Source of the DNA: CAIYXV01 sp035506255
GTDB taxonomy: Bacteria > Margulisbacteria > WOR-1 > XYC2-FULL-46-14 > WPAF01
Direction of reading: 5' to 3'
DNA length: 10,932 nucleotides
Assembly: GCA_035506255.1 (NCBI GenBank)
Contig: DATJPS010000098.1
Location: 1-10,932 of the forward strand
Positions within the stretch are counted from its first letter, which is position 1; the number at the start of each line of letters is the position of its first letter. This document shows positions 1 through 7,497 of the stretch, piece by piece. Under the pieces are notes generated by a model. The model saw only the letters and a program-made list of their open reading frames with translations. It had not been told where the DNA came from and did no database searches. The position numbers and the translations under genes were made by a program.

Positions 1-1847
1 AAACGTTCCTGCTCCACCGTTTCGATCCCGGCCCTTGCCTGGGAGTCGATCACGCTCAGTACTACCATCGCATCGATAAGGGATTTGCGTTTTTCCTCAT
101 CCGGAGCAACGCTCCAAAGCCTGAGAATTTTATTATATTTGCTGTCCTCATCGATGACGAAGGTCGAAAAGATCAGATGGTAATAGACCAGGGTCTGGAT
201 CCATTCCAGTTCATTCTCACTGACCAGCGCGAGTACGGCGTCGCGAAGCGGCGATTGGCCGATCAGATCGCGTCCGTGAACATGGTGGTTCTTGTTCTCA
301 ACGAAGTTGCCCACGTCGTGAAGGAGCACTCCGAGCAGGAACGGCCGGATCATGTTGACGCTCATGTCCCGGAAACGAAGGGATAGGGTCCAAAGGTCTG
401 TGGGGTTGGCGGAGATCCCTAATCGCTCCATCTGATCGCTCAGTGCTTTCTCGCTGATATCCTTTGCCTGGTTAAGCCCGTCCAATAATCTGAACAGCAC
501 CAACACATGATCGTGGACGCCGATCCGTTTCATCGCTTCGTAGATCGAAAGCCTGGCGTTGTCCGCTGCCCCCTCCTGCAATTCGGCTTTTTTACTTTTA
601 GCCCGGTCCAACTCTACCGAAAGCAGCCGGTTAAGGTCCCCGGTGTAGAATTCACCCAGGAATTCCCCAAGCCCGGCCCTTTCCATTTCCTCCTCGATAT
701 TACAGGTTGGCTTGATCTTTAGAAAATTGATGATGCGGTCCAGTTCATCCTGGCTGGTAATGCAGGCGAACCGTCCGCTGCGGCTGGCGGCCAGCTCCCC
801 GTCTATCAACGCGCGGGCATCTGGATCAAGCTTTGGATAGGCTTCTGAAACGAAAGGGCTTACGCAATTCAGGGCCTCGATCGCTGAAAGTATGTATGGT
901 TTTACGTTCGGGTGGGTCTGCTTGGCCTTTTCCATGCCCTCGAACGAGAAAGGGATCAGGGCTCTTAGAGCCATGATCTCTCTTGCCACGCCTGCTTCGG
1001 CGTCGGGTTCGGTCAGCTCCCGGGTCGGGGACCAGCGGTCATCGGTTTCGCAGATCGCTACCAACTTTCCGGCATCGACCCGCTCCGCGACGATGCCGTG
1101 AAAGCCGTCGGAGATCCGTCCTTGCCTCATCTCTGCTATCAGCGAAGAACTGCGGACCAACGAAAGATCGGTCTGATAGAGCAATCCCTTCAGCATGCAG
1201 GCGTCCCGCCAGAACTCCACCCAGGGAGGGAGCTGGTGTTCCCAACCCATTTTAGCTTGAGGGAAAACGTCACGTTTGAACCTGCCCTGATAGTTCGGAT
1301 CGTGGACGAACCCGATCGTACGTGTATCGGAAAAGAACATATCGCCGAAATATTTGACCCTTTGCGCCAGTTTGATGGCCACCGCCGCCGTTTGCCAGTC
1401 GTGCAGCATCAACGCGTTCGGGGCCGGGCCCAGTCGCGGCAGCAGTTCCAAGACCGCGTCGGCAAAATCAAAGGCGATCTCAAGGTCGTTAGGATGGCCG
1501 TAGATCGAAGGCAGGTCCGAGAACTTTTCGTTCTCCACCAGATAGACCGGGTAGCCGAGCGGGGAATTTACCTTCCAGATCTTGGAAGCAGGCATGGAAT
1601 CGGGGAAAAAGCGGTTTGGCGGGAGAGACTCGAACGGCCCATTACCGTCCCTCAGGCCCAATTGATCTATGACATCCCTGGTCGGGCCGAAAAGCGGCAT
1701 GATCAGCCCGGATTTCAAGCCGAGCCCGTTCTCAATTGCCGGGAATTTGCCGGCGACCTCCGCCAGGCCTTTTGCCTTTTCGGCCGGCACGAACGGAACC
1801 GCTTTGTACGCGACATGGAATATTCGCAAAGTGGCGGCGCTTATCAT
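1..1847 (-). CDS. Partial GT5 (glycogen/starch synthase)-like N-terminal domain fused to a GlnD-like HD domain
   Basis: The frame is open from the ATG at 1847-1845 to the window edge: 615 residues, C-terminus missing. The start follows AAAGGA closely (1857-1852). Residues about 8-275 resemble the N-terminal Rossmann half of glycogen synthase. There is a K24-A-K-G-L segment where the family has KxGGL, HDWQT with D150 (E. coli D137 position), a VHDPNYQG segment with H182 (H161 position), and a hinge-like stretch ending DDRWSP. The second GT-B domain, which supplies most ADP-glucose contacts and the catalytic Glu, is not seen. Residues about 280-500 are unrecognised and charged. Residues about 500-605 look like the HD domain of GlnD: LLHDVGNF (H510-D511), HHVH (521-524), YYHL (H557) and D601. 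Glucan synthesis is therefore unlikely. A regulatory or phosphohydrolase role is inference. The gene is divergent from the GH94 gene, 93 bp away. Confidence 0.8.
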   Translation of the reverse strand, partial: MISAATLRIFHVAYKAVPFVPAEKAKGLAEVAGKFPAIENGLGLKSGLIMPLFGPTRDVIDQLGLRDGNGPFESLPPNRFFPDSMPASKIWKVNSPLGYPVYLVENEKFSDLPSIYGHPNDLEIAFDFADAVLELLPRLGPAPNALMLHDWQTAAVAIKLAQRVKYFGDMFFSDTRTIGFVHDPNYQGRFKRDVFPQAKMGWEHQLPPWVEFWRDACMLKGLLYQTDLSLVRSSSLIAEMRQGRISDGFHGIVAERVDAGKLVAICETDDRWSPTRELTEPDAEAGVAREIMALRALIPFSFEGMEKAKQTHPNVKPYILSAIEALNCVSPFVSEAYPKLDPDARALIDGELAASRSGRFACITSQDELDRIINFLKIKPTCNIEEEMERAGLGEFLGEFYTGDLNRLLSVELDRAKSKKAELQEGAADNARLSIYEAMKRIGVHDHVLVLFRLLDGLNQAKDISEKALSDQMERLGISANPTDLWTLSLRFRDMSVNMIRPFLLGVLLHDVGNFVENKNHHVHGRDLIGQSPLRDAVLALVSENELEWIQTLVYYHLIFSTFVIDEDSKYNKILRLWSVAPDEEKRKSLIDAMVVLSVIDSQARAGIETVEQER

Positions 1848-1906
1848 ACGATCCTTTATCCGCTGTCCGTTGCCGGAATTTCAGGGGGCGGGGAAAACCG
1901 CAAGGT

Positions 1907-1935
1907 TTGACTATCCCCATCCCATAAAGTAAAAT
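1907..1935 (+). promoter_or_regulatory. Sigma70-type promoter for the phosphorylase operon, probably giving a leaderless transcript
   Basis: TTGACT (1907-1912) and TAAAAT (1930-1935) each match 5 of 6 consensus bases and are separated by exactly 17 bp. Transcription would be expected to start about 6-7 bp past the -10 box, at 1941-1943, which coincides with the ATG at 1941. There is no convincing Shine-Dalgarno before that ATG (only a short CAGG), which fits leaderless translation. No equally good promoter is seen for the divergent minus-strand gene in the same gap. Confidence 0.6.
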
Positions 1936-1940
1936 CAGGC

Positions 1941-4370
1941 ATGCGCTTTGGCTACTTTGACGGGCAGAACCGGGAATACGTGATCACGCGTCCCGATACG
2001 CCTCTGCCCTGGATAAATTACCTTGGGGAGTCCGAATACTGCGCTCTGATATCGCAGACCGCTGGAGGATACAGTTTTTTCATCGATCCAAGGGAACAGC
2101 GGATCCTGCGCTACCGCTACGACAACGTTCCTTTCGACCAGGGCGGGCGTTACTTTTTTATCCGGGACAACGTCAACGGCAAATATTTCTCCCCGACCTG
2201 GGCGCCGGTATACGAAAAGCTCGACCGCTACGAATGCCGGCATGGGCTTGGTTATACCACGATCGAGTCGGAAAAAGGCGGGATCGAAACGGAACTGACC
2301 TATTTCGTTCCGCTGGGCGAAGACCTTGAGATCGTAAAGGCGGAGGTCAGGAATGTTGGCAAAGGGACCAGGGACCTGACGCTTTTTTCATACGTGGAGT
2401 TCTGTCTGTGGGACGCGGTGGGGGACGCCACTAATTTCCAGCGGACCTGGTCCATCGGCAGGGCGCATTGCGAAGGATCGACCATCGTTCACGACACTCT
2501 CTTCGGCAACTGGAAGGACATTTTCGCTTATTTTCATTGTTCCGAAAAGATCGATGGGTTCGATTGCCAGCGCAAGGCGTTCCTCGGCAACGACGGTTAC
2601 ACACCGCTGCAGAGGCCCGAAGCGGTGGTAAAAGGCGAATGTTCGGGTTCGGTCGCGATCGGTTGGGCGCCGGTCGGCGTTCACTGCCTCCGATTCAAAC
2701 TTAAGCCGGGACAAAAGAAAACCCTGGTCTTCATCCTCGGCGTTGCGCCGCAGATGCAAAAAGCAAAACTAAAAATGAAAAAGTTCTCTGGCCCGGCGCT
2801 GGTCGACCGGGAACTTAAAAAGGTGAAAGAATATTGGGACGGGAACCTTTCCCGTTTCCAGGTGGAAACTCCCGACAAAGACGTCGACCTTGCGCTGAAC
2901 ATCTGGAACCAGTACCAGTGCCGGCAGACCTTTGCCTGGAGCCGCTACGCATCTTATTATGAATCGGGGATCGGCAGAGGAATGGGCTTCCGCGATTCGT
3001 TCCAGGATACGCTCGGATTTGCCCATATGATCCCCGAAAAGGTCCGCCGGCGGATCCTTGACCTGGCGGCGATGCAGTTCCCGGACGGCTCCACTTTTCA
3101 TCAGTATTCGCCCATTACCGGGAAGGGAGATCTGATCGGTTATTCGGACGACCCGCTCTGGATGGTATATGCTGTTGCCAACTATATAAAGGAAACCGGG
3201 GACTTCGGGATACTTGAAGAGAAAGTGCCGTTCGCCGCGATCGGCGACCGGCCTCCGGTCCAGGTCGGCCATCACGACTATGGAAAAGTAAGCAGTAAGC
3301 AGAAAGCAGTAAGCAATAAAGCATCGCTTTATGAACATATGAAGATCGGCATTAAGAGAGTTTGGAAAGATAGAGGCAAGCACGGACTGCCGCTTTCCAA
3401 ATTTTCCGACTGGAACGATTGCCTTAACATGCTGGGAGATAAATACCGCGCGGAATCGGTCCTGGTCGGTTTCATGCTAGTTGCCGCTTGCCGCGATCTG
3501 ATCGAACTTTTGGAGAGTAACGGTCCGAAGCTCAGGGACAAAACTCCGGACATCAAGGAATACCGTAAGATCTCGGAAGAGATGAAAAAAGCGCTGGAAA
3601 AAAGCGCCTGGGACGGGGACTGGTTCAAACGCGCTTACGATAATGACGGCCGGCCGGTCGGTTCGAAGACTTCGGCCGAGGGGAAGATATTCCTCGAGCC
3701 GCAGCCCTGGTCGGTGATCTCGGGGGCGGTGGGAGTGAGGGAGGGGATGACCGCGATGGATTCGGTCTACAAGCGGTTGTTCACCGAATACGGGATCAAA
3801 CTGCTCGATCCCGCGTTCCGCCATTATCATCCCGAGTTGGGAGAGATCTCGACCTATCCTCCCGGGCTAAAAGAGAACGCATCGGTATTTTGCCATCCGA
3901 ACCCGTGGGCGATCATTGCCGAATGCATGCTCAAGCGGGGGGACCGGGCTTTCGAATACTATAAAGCGATCTTGCCTATGGCACAGAACGACCGGGCGGA
4001 GATCAGGAAAGCGGAGCCGTACGTCTATTGCCAGATGGTCGCGGGACCCGACCACCCGGATTTCGGCGAAGGAAAAAATTCCTGGCTGACCGGATCGGCC
4101 GCCTGGAATTTTTATGCCGCCAGCCAGTACATTCTCGGCGTCCGCCCGGATTACAAAGGCCTGATCATCGATCCCTGCCTTCCTAAAAGCTGGCGCAATT
4201 TCACGGTTACCAGGACTTTCCGGGGAGCAAGGTATATAATAAAGGTGAAGCGGCATGGGGCCGGAAATAATCAGGTGAAATTTTTAGTGGTCGACGGGCG
4301 AAAGATAGACGGCAACATTGCCCCGGTCTTTTCCGATAGAAAGGAACACACAATTGAAGCGCTCATTTAG
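1941..4370 (+). CDS. GH94 cellobiose/cellodextrin-type phosphorylase
   Basis: This 809-residue cytosolic protein has no signal peptide. GH94 enzymes reversibly phosphorolyse beta-glucosidic disaccharides or oligosaccharides to alpha-glucose-1-phosphate and a shortened sugar. The N-terminus (GYFDGQNREYVIT, then INYLG and TAGGYSFF) is typical of cellobiose phosphorylases. Active-site blocks are intact: GRGMGFRD gives R346 and D352 (Cellvibrio gilvus R362 and D368), SDWNDCLN gives W491 and general acid D493 (W488 and D490), and LKENASVFCHPNPW gives K644, E645 and H652 (K658, E659 and H666). Length matches the family. The beta-1,4 substrate is inferred from similarity; chitobiose, laminaribiose or cellodextrin specificity cannot be excluded. 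An odd lysine- and serine-rich stretch (about 450-461) is encoded by a heptamer repeat. The gene overlaps the downstream secreted hydrolase by 17 bp, implying one operon. Confidence 0.93.
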   Translation: MRFGYFDGQNREYVITRPDTPLPWINYLGESEYCALISQTAGGYSFFIDPREQRILRYRYDNVPFDQGGRYFFIRDNVNGKYFSPTWAPVYEKLDRYECRHGLGYTTIESEKGGIETELTYFVPLGEDLEIVKAEVRNVGKGTRDLTLFSYVEFCLWDAVGDATNFQRTWSIGRAHCEGSTIVHDTLFGNWKDIFAYFHCSEKIDGFDCQRKAFLGNDGYTPLQRPEAVVKGECSGSVAIGWAPVGVHCLRFKLKPGQKKTLVFILGVAPQMQKAKLKMKKFSGPALVDRELKKVKEYWDGNLSRFQVETPDKDVDLALNIWNQYQCRQTFAWSRYASYYESGIGRGMGFRDSFQDTLGFAHMIPEKVRRRILDLAAMQFPDGSTFHQYSPITGKGDLIGYSDDPLWMVYAVANYIKETGDFGILEEKVPFAAIGDRPPVQVGHHDYGKVSSKQKAVSNKASLYEHMKIGIKRVWKDRGKHGLPLSKFSDWNDCLNMLGDKYRAESVLVGFMLVAACRDLIELLESNGPKLRDKTPDIKEYRKISEEMKKALEKSAWDGDWFKRAYDNDGRPVGSKTSAEGKIFLEPQPWSVISGAVGVREGMTAMDSVYKRLFTEYGIKLLDPAFRHYHPELGEISTYPPGLKENASVFCHPNPWAIIAECMLKRGDRAFEYYKAILPMAQNDRAEIRKAEPYVYCQMVAGPDHPDFGEGKNSWLTGSAAWNFYAASQYILGVRPDYKGLIIDPCLPKSWRNFTVTRTFRGARYIIKVKRHGAGNNQVKFLVVDGRKIDGNIAPVFSDRKEHTIEALI
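3288..3323 (+). repeat. In-gene heptamer array, unit GTAAGCA
   Basis: Four head-to-tail 7-bp units run from 3288 to 3315 (GTAAGCA, GTAAGCA, GAAAGCA, GTAAGCA), followed by a degenerate ATAAAGCA ending at 3323. They lie inside the GH94 gene in frame and encode V450 to A461, rich in Ser, Lys and Ala. The segment is just before the conserved LYEH helix and about 32 residues ahead of the catalytic DWND motif. It looks like a tolerated loop insertion rather than family sequence. Confidence 0.75.
4341..4345 (+). promoter_or_regulatory. Shine-Dalgarno favouring the TTG start at 4354
   Basis: AAGGA sits 8 nt before TTG (4354-4356), inside the end of the GH94 gene. It is the best-placed ribosome site for the downstream hydrolase. 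The upstream TTG at 4318 has no comparable site. The ATG at 4399 has GGAAGG directly abutting it, too close to be ideal. The choice of TTG 4354 remains tentative. Confidence 0.5.
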
Positions 4371-7300
4371 CGGCGGCACGACCCCCATTGACGGAAGGAT
4401 GGTCCCGCATTTTGCGCGTTGCGTATTGCTTCTCTCGCTTTTGATCTCATCTTTCTCGATCGCATCGGCGCAGAATCTGTTAAAGAACGGTGATTTTGAG
4501 CTCGGCGCGGCCAACCGTATCCCTAAATTCTGGGGGACCGAGTACTACAATTCGACCATCATTCCCGGCAAGAACGGGAAGAACGCGATCAAGATCGAGA
4601 ACAAGATGCCGATGATGTCGCTCGGCGCGCAGACCGTCCCGCTCGACTATAACAAAGTGAAAAAAGTTTCCATTTCCGCCTGGGTAAAGCTTGACGGAGT
4701 GGAAGCCGGTCCGGAAACCTGGAACAAAGCGAACTTGCAGCTGCTTTTCTTCGACGCAAAAGGCAACCAGCTTGGCGGCTGGCCGGAAGTGGGGCCGTGG
4801 GAGGGGAGCTTTGACTGGAAAAAAGTGGGTAAGAACCTCTATGTTCCCAAAGGCTGTGTAAAAGCCAAGGTGGTTTACGGATTATATAACTGTAAGGGGA
4901 TCGCCTATTTTGATGATATAGCGCTGACCCCGTTGCTTCAGGGGGAACAGGAAGACCCGTACAATCTGCTCTTCAACGGTGGATTCGAAGTGTGGGAAGG
5001 GTGGGCCTTCGGCGGCACACAGGATTGGGGCATAGTTTACTCGGACGTCAAGGAGGGTAACGGCGCCCTTTGGGTGAAGAACGACAAACCGATCTGGTCT
5101 TTTGCCTCGCAGTCTGTTTCACTTGACGGCAACCGGGCAAAGAAGATAAACATCAGCGGGTTCGTCAAGGCGCAGGATATCACGCCGGGGATCAAATCCT
5201 GGCAGCTGGCCAGGGTGAACATAGAGTTCAAGGACGGGAAAGGTAAACGGATCGGCGGCTGGCCGATCATCGATTCGTTCTCCGGCACCTTTGACTGGAA
5301 GAAGATCTCCAAAAGCTTCGATGTCCCCGCCGGCACCAAGCGGGTCGATGTTTTTGCCGGCATGCTCGAGTGCACCGGCCAAGCCTGGTTTGACGGGCTC
5401 AAACTTTATGCGTACGGCGCGGACGGGAAAAAGCTCAAGATCAGCGGTATTTTAAAGACCGACACCTCCAGCTGGTACAGCTTTAAGCCGGCGGCCGACG
5501 ACTTCGCCAAGAACATCACCGATGTCAGCTTTCTTCTCGATCCCCCCGCCGGAAAGCACGGTTTTATGTCGGTCCGCGACGGGCATTTTTATTTTTCCGA
5601 CGGTACCCGGGCCCGTTTCTGGGGTACCAATATCTATGCTCCTTCCACTTTTCCCGACAAGAAGGACGCGGAGCTCATGGCCTCGCGCCTGGCCAAATAC
5701 GGCTGCAACCTGGTCCGAATCCACCATCTTGACGCGTTCTGGGCCGATCCTAACATCTTCGACAAGAATTTTGACGATACCCAGCACCTTTCCGCCGAAG
5801 CGCTGGATAAGCTGGATTATCTGGTGTTCCAGCTCAAACAGCGGGGCATATACATTTTTATGGACCTGCTGGTGGACCGTGAGTTCAAGAAAGGCGACAA
5901 TGTTCCGGATTACCTGAACGTCGAGCGCGGTGCCAAGGTATCCGGTTTCTTCGATCCGCGAGTGATCGAACTGCAGAAGATCTATGCCCGCGACCTACTC
6001 ACACATGTAAATCCGTACACGGGGCTGCGCTACATCGATGACCCGGCGATCGTTTCCGCCAAGCTCATCAACGAAGGGATGCTGTTCTACCTGGGGACGC
6101 AGTTCGGCCTTTCTAAATATTATATGGACGAGCTGGACGGTATGTTCAACCGGTATCTCCAGAAGAAATACGGCGGAAGGGACGGATTGGTCCGGGCCTG
6201 GACGGATAAATACGGCCGCTGCGACCTGGCGGAGGACGAAGACCCGGCCAAACTGACGGTTCAACGCGCTGATATCCCGTTAAAATACCAGCGGAGCGGT
6301 GAAGAAAAACGCGAACCGTTCCGGCTGGCCGACACGCTCAAGTTTTACGAGCAGGTGCAGGAAGATTATTTCAGCGACATGGATATGTACCTTAAAAGCC
6401 TGGGGCTCAAGGTCCCCGTTTCGGGATCGAACCACTGGGTCAACGTGGCGCCGGACGTCAAGAGCAATGCCACGCTCGACTATATTGACCGACACCGCTA
6501 CTATGACCATCCACAGTTCGGCTACGGCATCCAGGTAGTGTTCGAGGATCAACCGATGGTCAAGAACCCGCTCGATGGCCTGCCCAACAATTTCGCATTC
6601 TACCGGGTCGCCAATAAGCCGTTCGTCGTTTCCGAGTGGAACTGCTGTTTCCCCAATGAATACCGGGTGGAAGGGCCGCTGATGATGGCCGCTTATGCCA
6701 ATTTACAGGATTGGGACGGCGTACTGCAGTTCTCGTTCAATCATGCCGGCTGGCAGGCGCCGATGGAAGACAATTTCGACATCTCGGCCTGGCCCAATGT
6801 GTTCACGCAATGGCCGGCGGCGGCGATTCTGTTCTATCGCGGGGATGTTTCCTCCGCTAAGAACGTTTACGAGCAGGTCCTTGGGGAAAAAGACCTGTAC
6901 GGTCCGATCATGGAAGATAATCCGATCGCGGACGAACCGTTCCTGCCGCTGATCACCCGGACGCAGATCAGTTTCGGCGCGGAGAATGCCCCGTCGCCGG
7001 CTTATTATACGACCAACTTTTACGATCAGACGAATAAAACCATAAAGAGCGACACCGGCGAGTTGTTATGGAACTATGGTAAGGGAGTGTTCACGATCAA
7101 TACGGACAAAACGCAGGCGGCGGTGGGATTCCTGGGCGGGGCGGGGGTCGCGCTTAACGACGTATCGTTCTCTTCTTCGACCCGATTCGCTTCACTGGCA
7201 ATCTCCGCGCCCGACAATCAGCCGATAAAAGAATCCAGCTCCCTGCTATTGACCGCCGGAGCGCGGATCGAGAACAAAGGGCAGAAATACAACGAGAGCA

Positions 7301-7497
7301 AGACCCAGCTCAAGGATGTCGGTTCCGCGCCGATACTGGTAGAGGGAGTGGATGCCAGGATCTCTCTGCGGCGGACGCCCAAAGCGGTTTACGCGCTCGA
7401 TGCCAACGGCAAGCGCTCTAAGCAGATCAACATTACCGGGAGCGGGTTCATCATCCACGGATCGGATCGCGCGTTCTTCTACGAGATCGTCTTTTAG
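4354..7497 (+). CDS. Secreted multidomain clan GH-A-like glycosidase with two N-terminal CBM-like domains
   Basis: The protein has 1047 residues from TTG 4354; ATG 4399 is an alternative giving a shorter signal peptide. A hydrophobic segment (VLLLSLLISSF) ends at ASA|Q near residue 39/40, so export is expected. Two jelly-roll CBM4/9-like modules follow, about 41-200 (NLLKNGDFE) and 204-353 (NLLFNGGFE). Each has a GGWP segment and FDWKK (F153 and F313). A (beta/alpha)8-type catalytic domain spans about 420-780. It opens with FWGTNIY and has LVRIHHLD, KLINEG (E574, likely acid/base), DRHRYYDH (H714) and VVSEWNCC (E761, likely nucleophile). A C-terminal beta-rich domain follows, with a GVFTINTDKTQ stretch. 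The fold and two-glutamate layout indicate a retaining beta-glycosidase; the exact GH family is uncertain. Overlap with the phosphorylase gene and shared orientation suggest polymer or oligosaccharide cleavage feeding that enzyme. Confidence 0.83.
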   Translation: MKRSFSGGTTPIDGRMVPHFARCVLLLSLLISSFSIASAQNLLKNGDFELGAANRIPKFWGTEYYNSTIIPGKNGKNAIKIENKMPMMSLGAQTVPLDYNKVKKVSISAWVKLDGVEAGPETWNKANLQLLFFDAKGNQLGGWPEVGPWEGSFDWKKVGKNLYVPKGCVKAKVVYGLYNCKGIAYFDDIALTPLLQGEQEDPYNLLFNGGFEVWEGWAFGGTQDWGIVYSDVKEGNGALWVKNDKPIWSFASQSVSLDGNRAKKINISGFVKAQDITPGIKSWQLARVNIEFKDGKGKRIGGWPIIDSFSGTFDWKKISKSFDVPAGTKRVDVFAGMLECTGQAWFDGLKLYAYGADGKKLKISGILKTDTSSWYSFKPAADDFAKNITDVSFLLDPPAGKHGFMSVRDGHFYFSDGTRARFWGTNIYAPSTFPDKKDAELMASRLAKYGCNLVRIHHLDAFWADPNIFDKNFDDTQHLSAEALDKLDYLVFQLKQRGIYIFMDLLVDREFKKGDNVPDYLNVERGAKVSGFFDPRVIELQKIYARDLLTHVNPYTGLRYIDDPAIVSAKLINEGMLFYLGTQFGLSKYYMDELDGMFNRYLQKKYGGRDGLVRAWTDKYGRCDLAEDEDPAKLTVQRADIPLKYQRSGEEKREPFRLADTLKFYEQVQEDYFSDMDMYLKSLGLKVPVSGSNHWVNVAPDVKSNATLDYIDRHRYYDHPQFGYGIQVVFEDQPMVKNPLDGLPNNFAFYRVANKPFVVSEWNCCFPNEYRVEGPLMMAAYANLQDWDGVLQFSFNHAGWQAPMEDNFDISAWPNVFTQWPAAAILFYRGDVSSAKNVYEQVLGEKDLYGPIMEDNPIADEPFLPLITRTQISFGAENAPSPAYYTTNFYDQTNKTIKSDTGELLWNYGKGVFTINTDKTQAAVGFLGGAGVALNDVSFSSSTRFASLAISAPDNQPIKESSSLLLTAGARIENKGQKYNESKTQLKDVGSAPILVEGVDARISLRRTPKAVYALDANGKRSKQINITGSGFIIHGSDRAFFYEIVF

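Noticed and set aside
1..1847. Calling the first gene glycogen synthase (glgA)
   Set aside because: Only the N-terminal half of the enzyme is recognisable, its KxGGL motif is altered, and an HD domain follows in place of the second GT-B domain.
1098..1910. A 270-codon plus-strand open frame opposite the GT5-HD gene
   Set aside because: Its product resembles no family, while the minus-strand frame shows clear GT5 and HD motifs across the same bases. It is an antisense shadow.
1848..1940. A promoter for the minus-strand GT5-HD gene in the divergent gap
   Set aside because: TTGCGG is present on that strand, but no reasonable -10 box stands 16-18 bp from it.
2769..3383. A 204-codon minus-strand frame inside the GH94 gene, beginning near a Leu/Tyr/Ala-rich stretch
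   Set aside because: The hydrophobic stretch is the heptamer repeat read backwards. The GH94 frame on the plus strand has intact catalytic motifs throughout.
4318..4353. Extending the GH-A-like protein to the upstream TTG at 4318
   Set aside because: No ribosome site precedes it, it lengthens the region before the signal peptide, and it increases the overlap with the phosphorylase. TTG 4354 has AAGGA 8 nt upstream.
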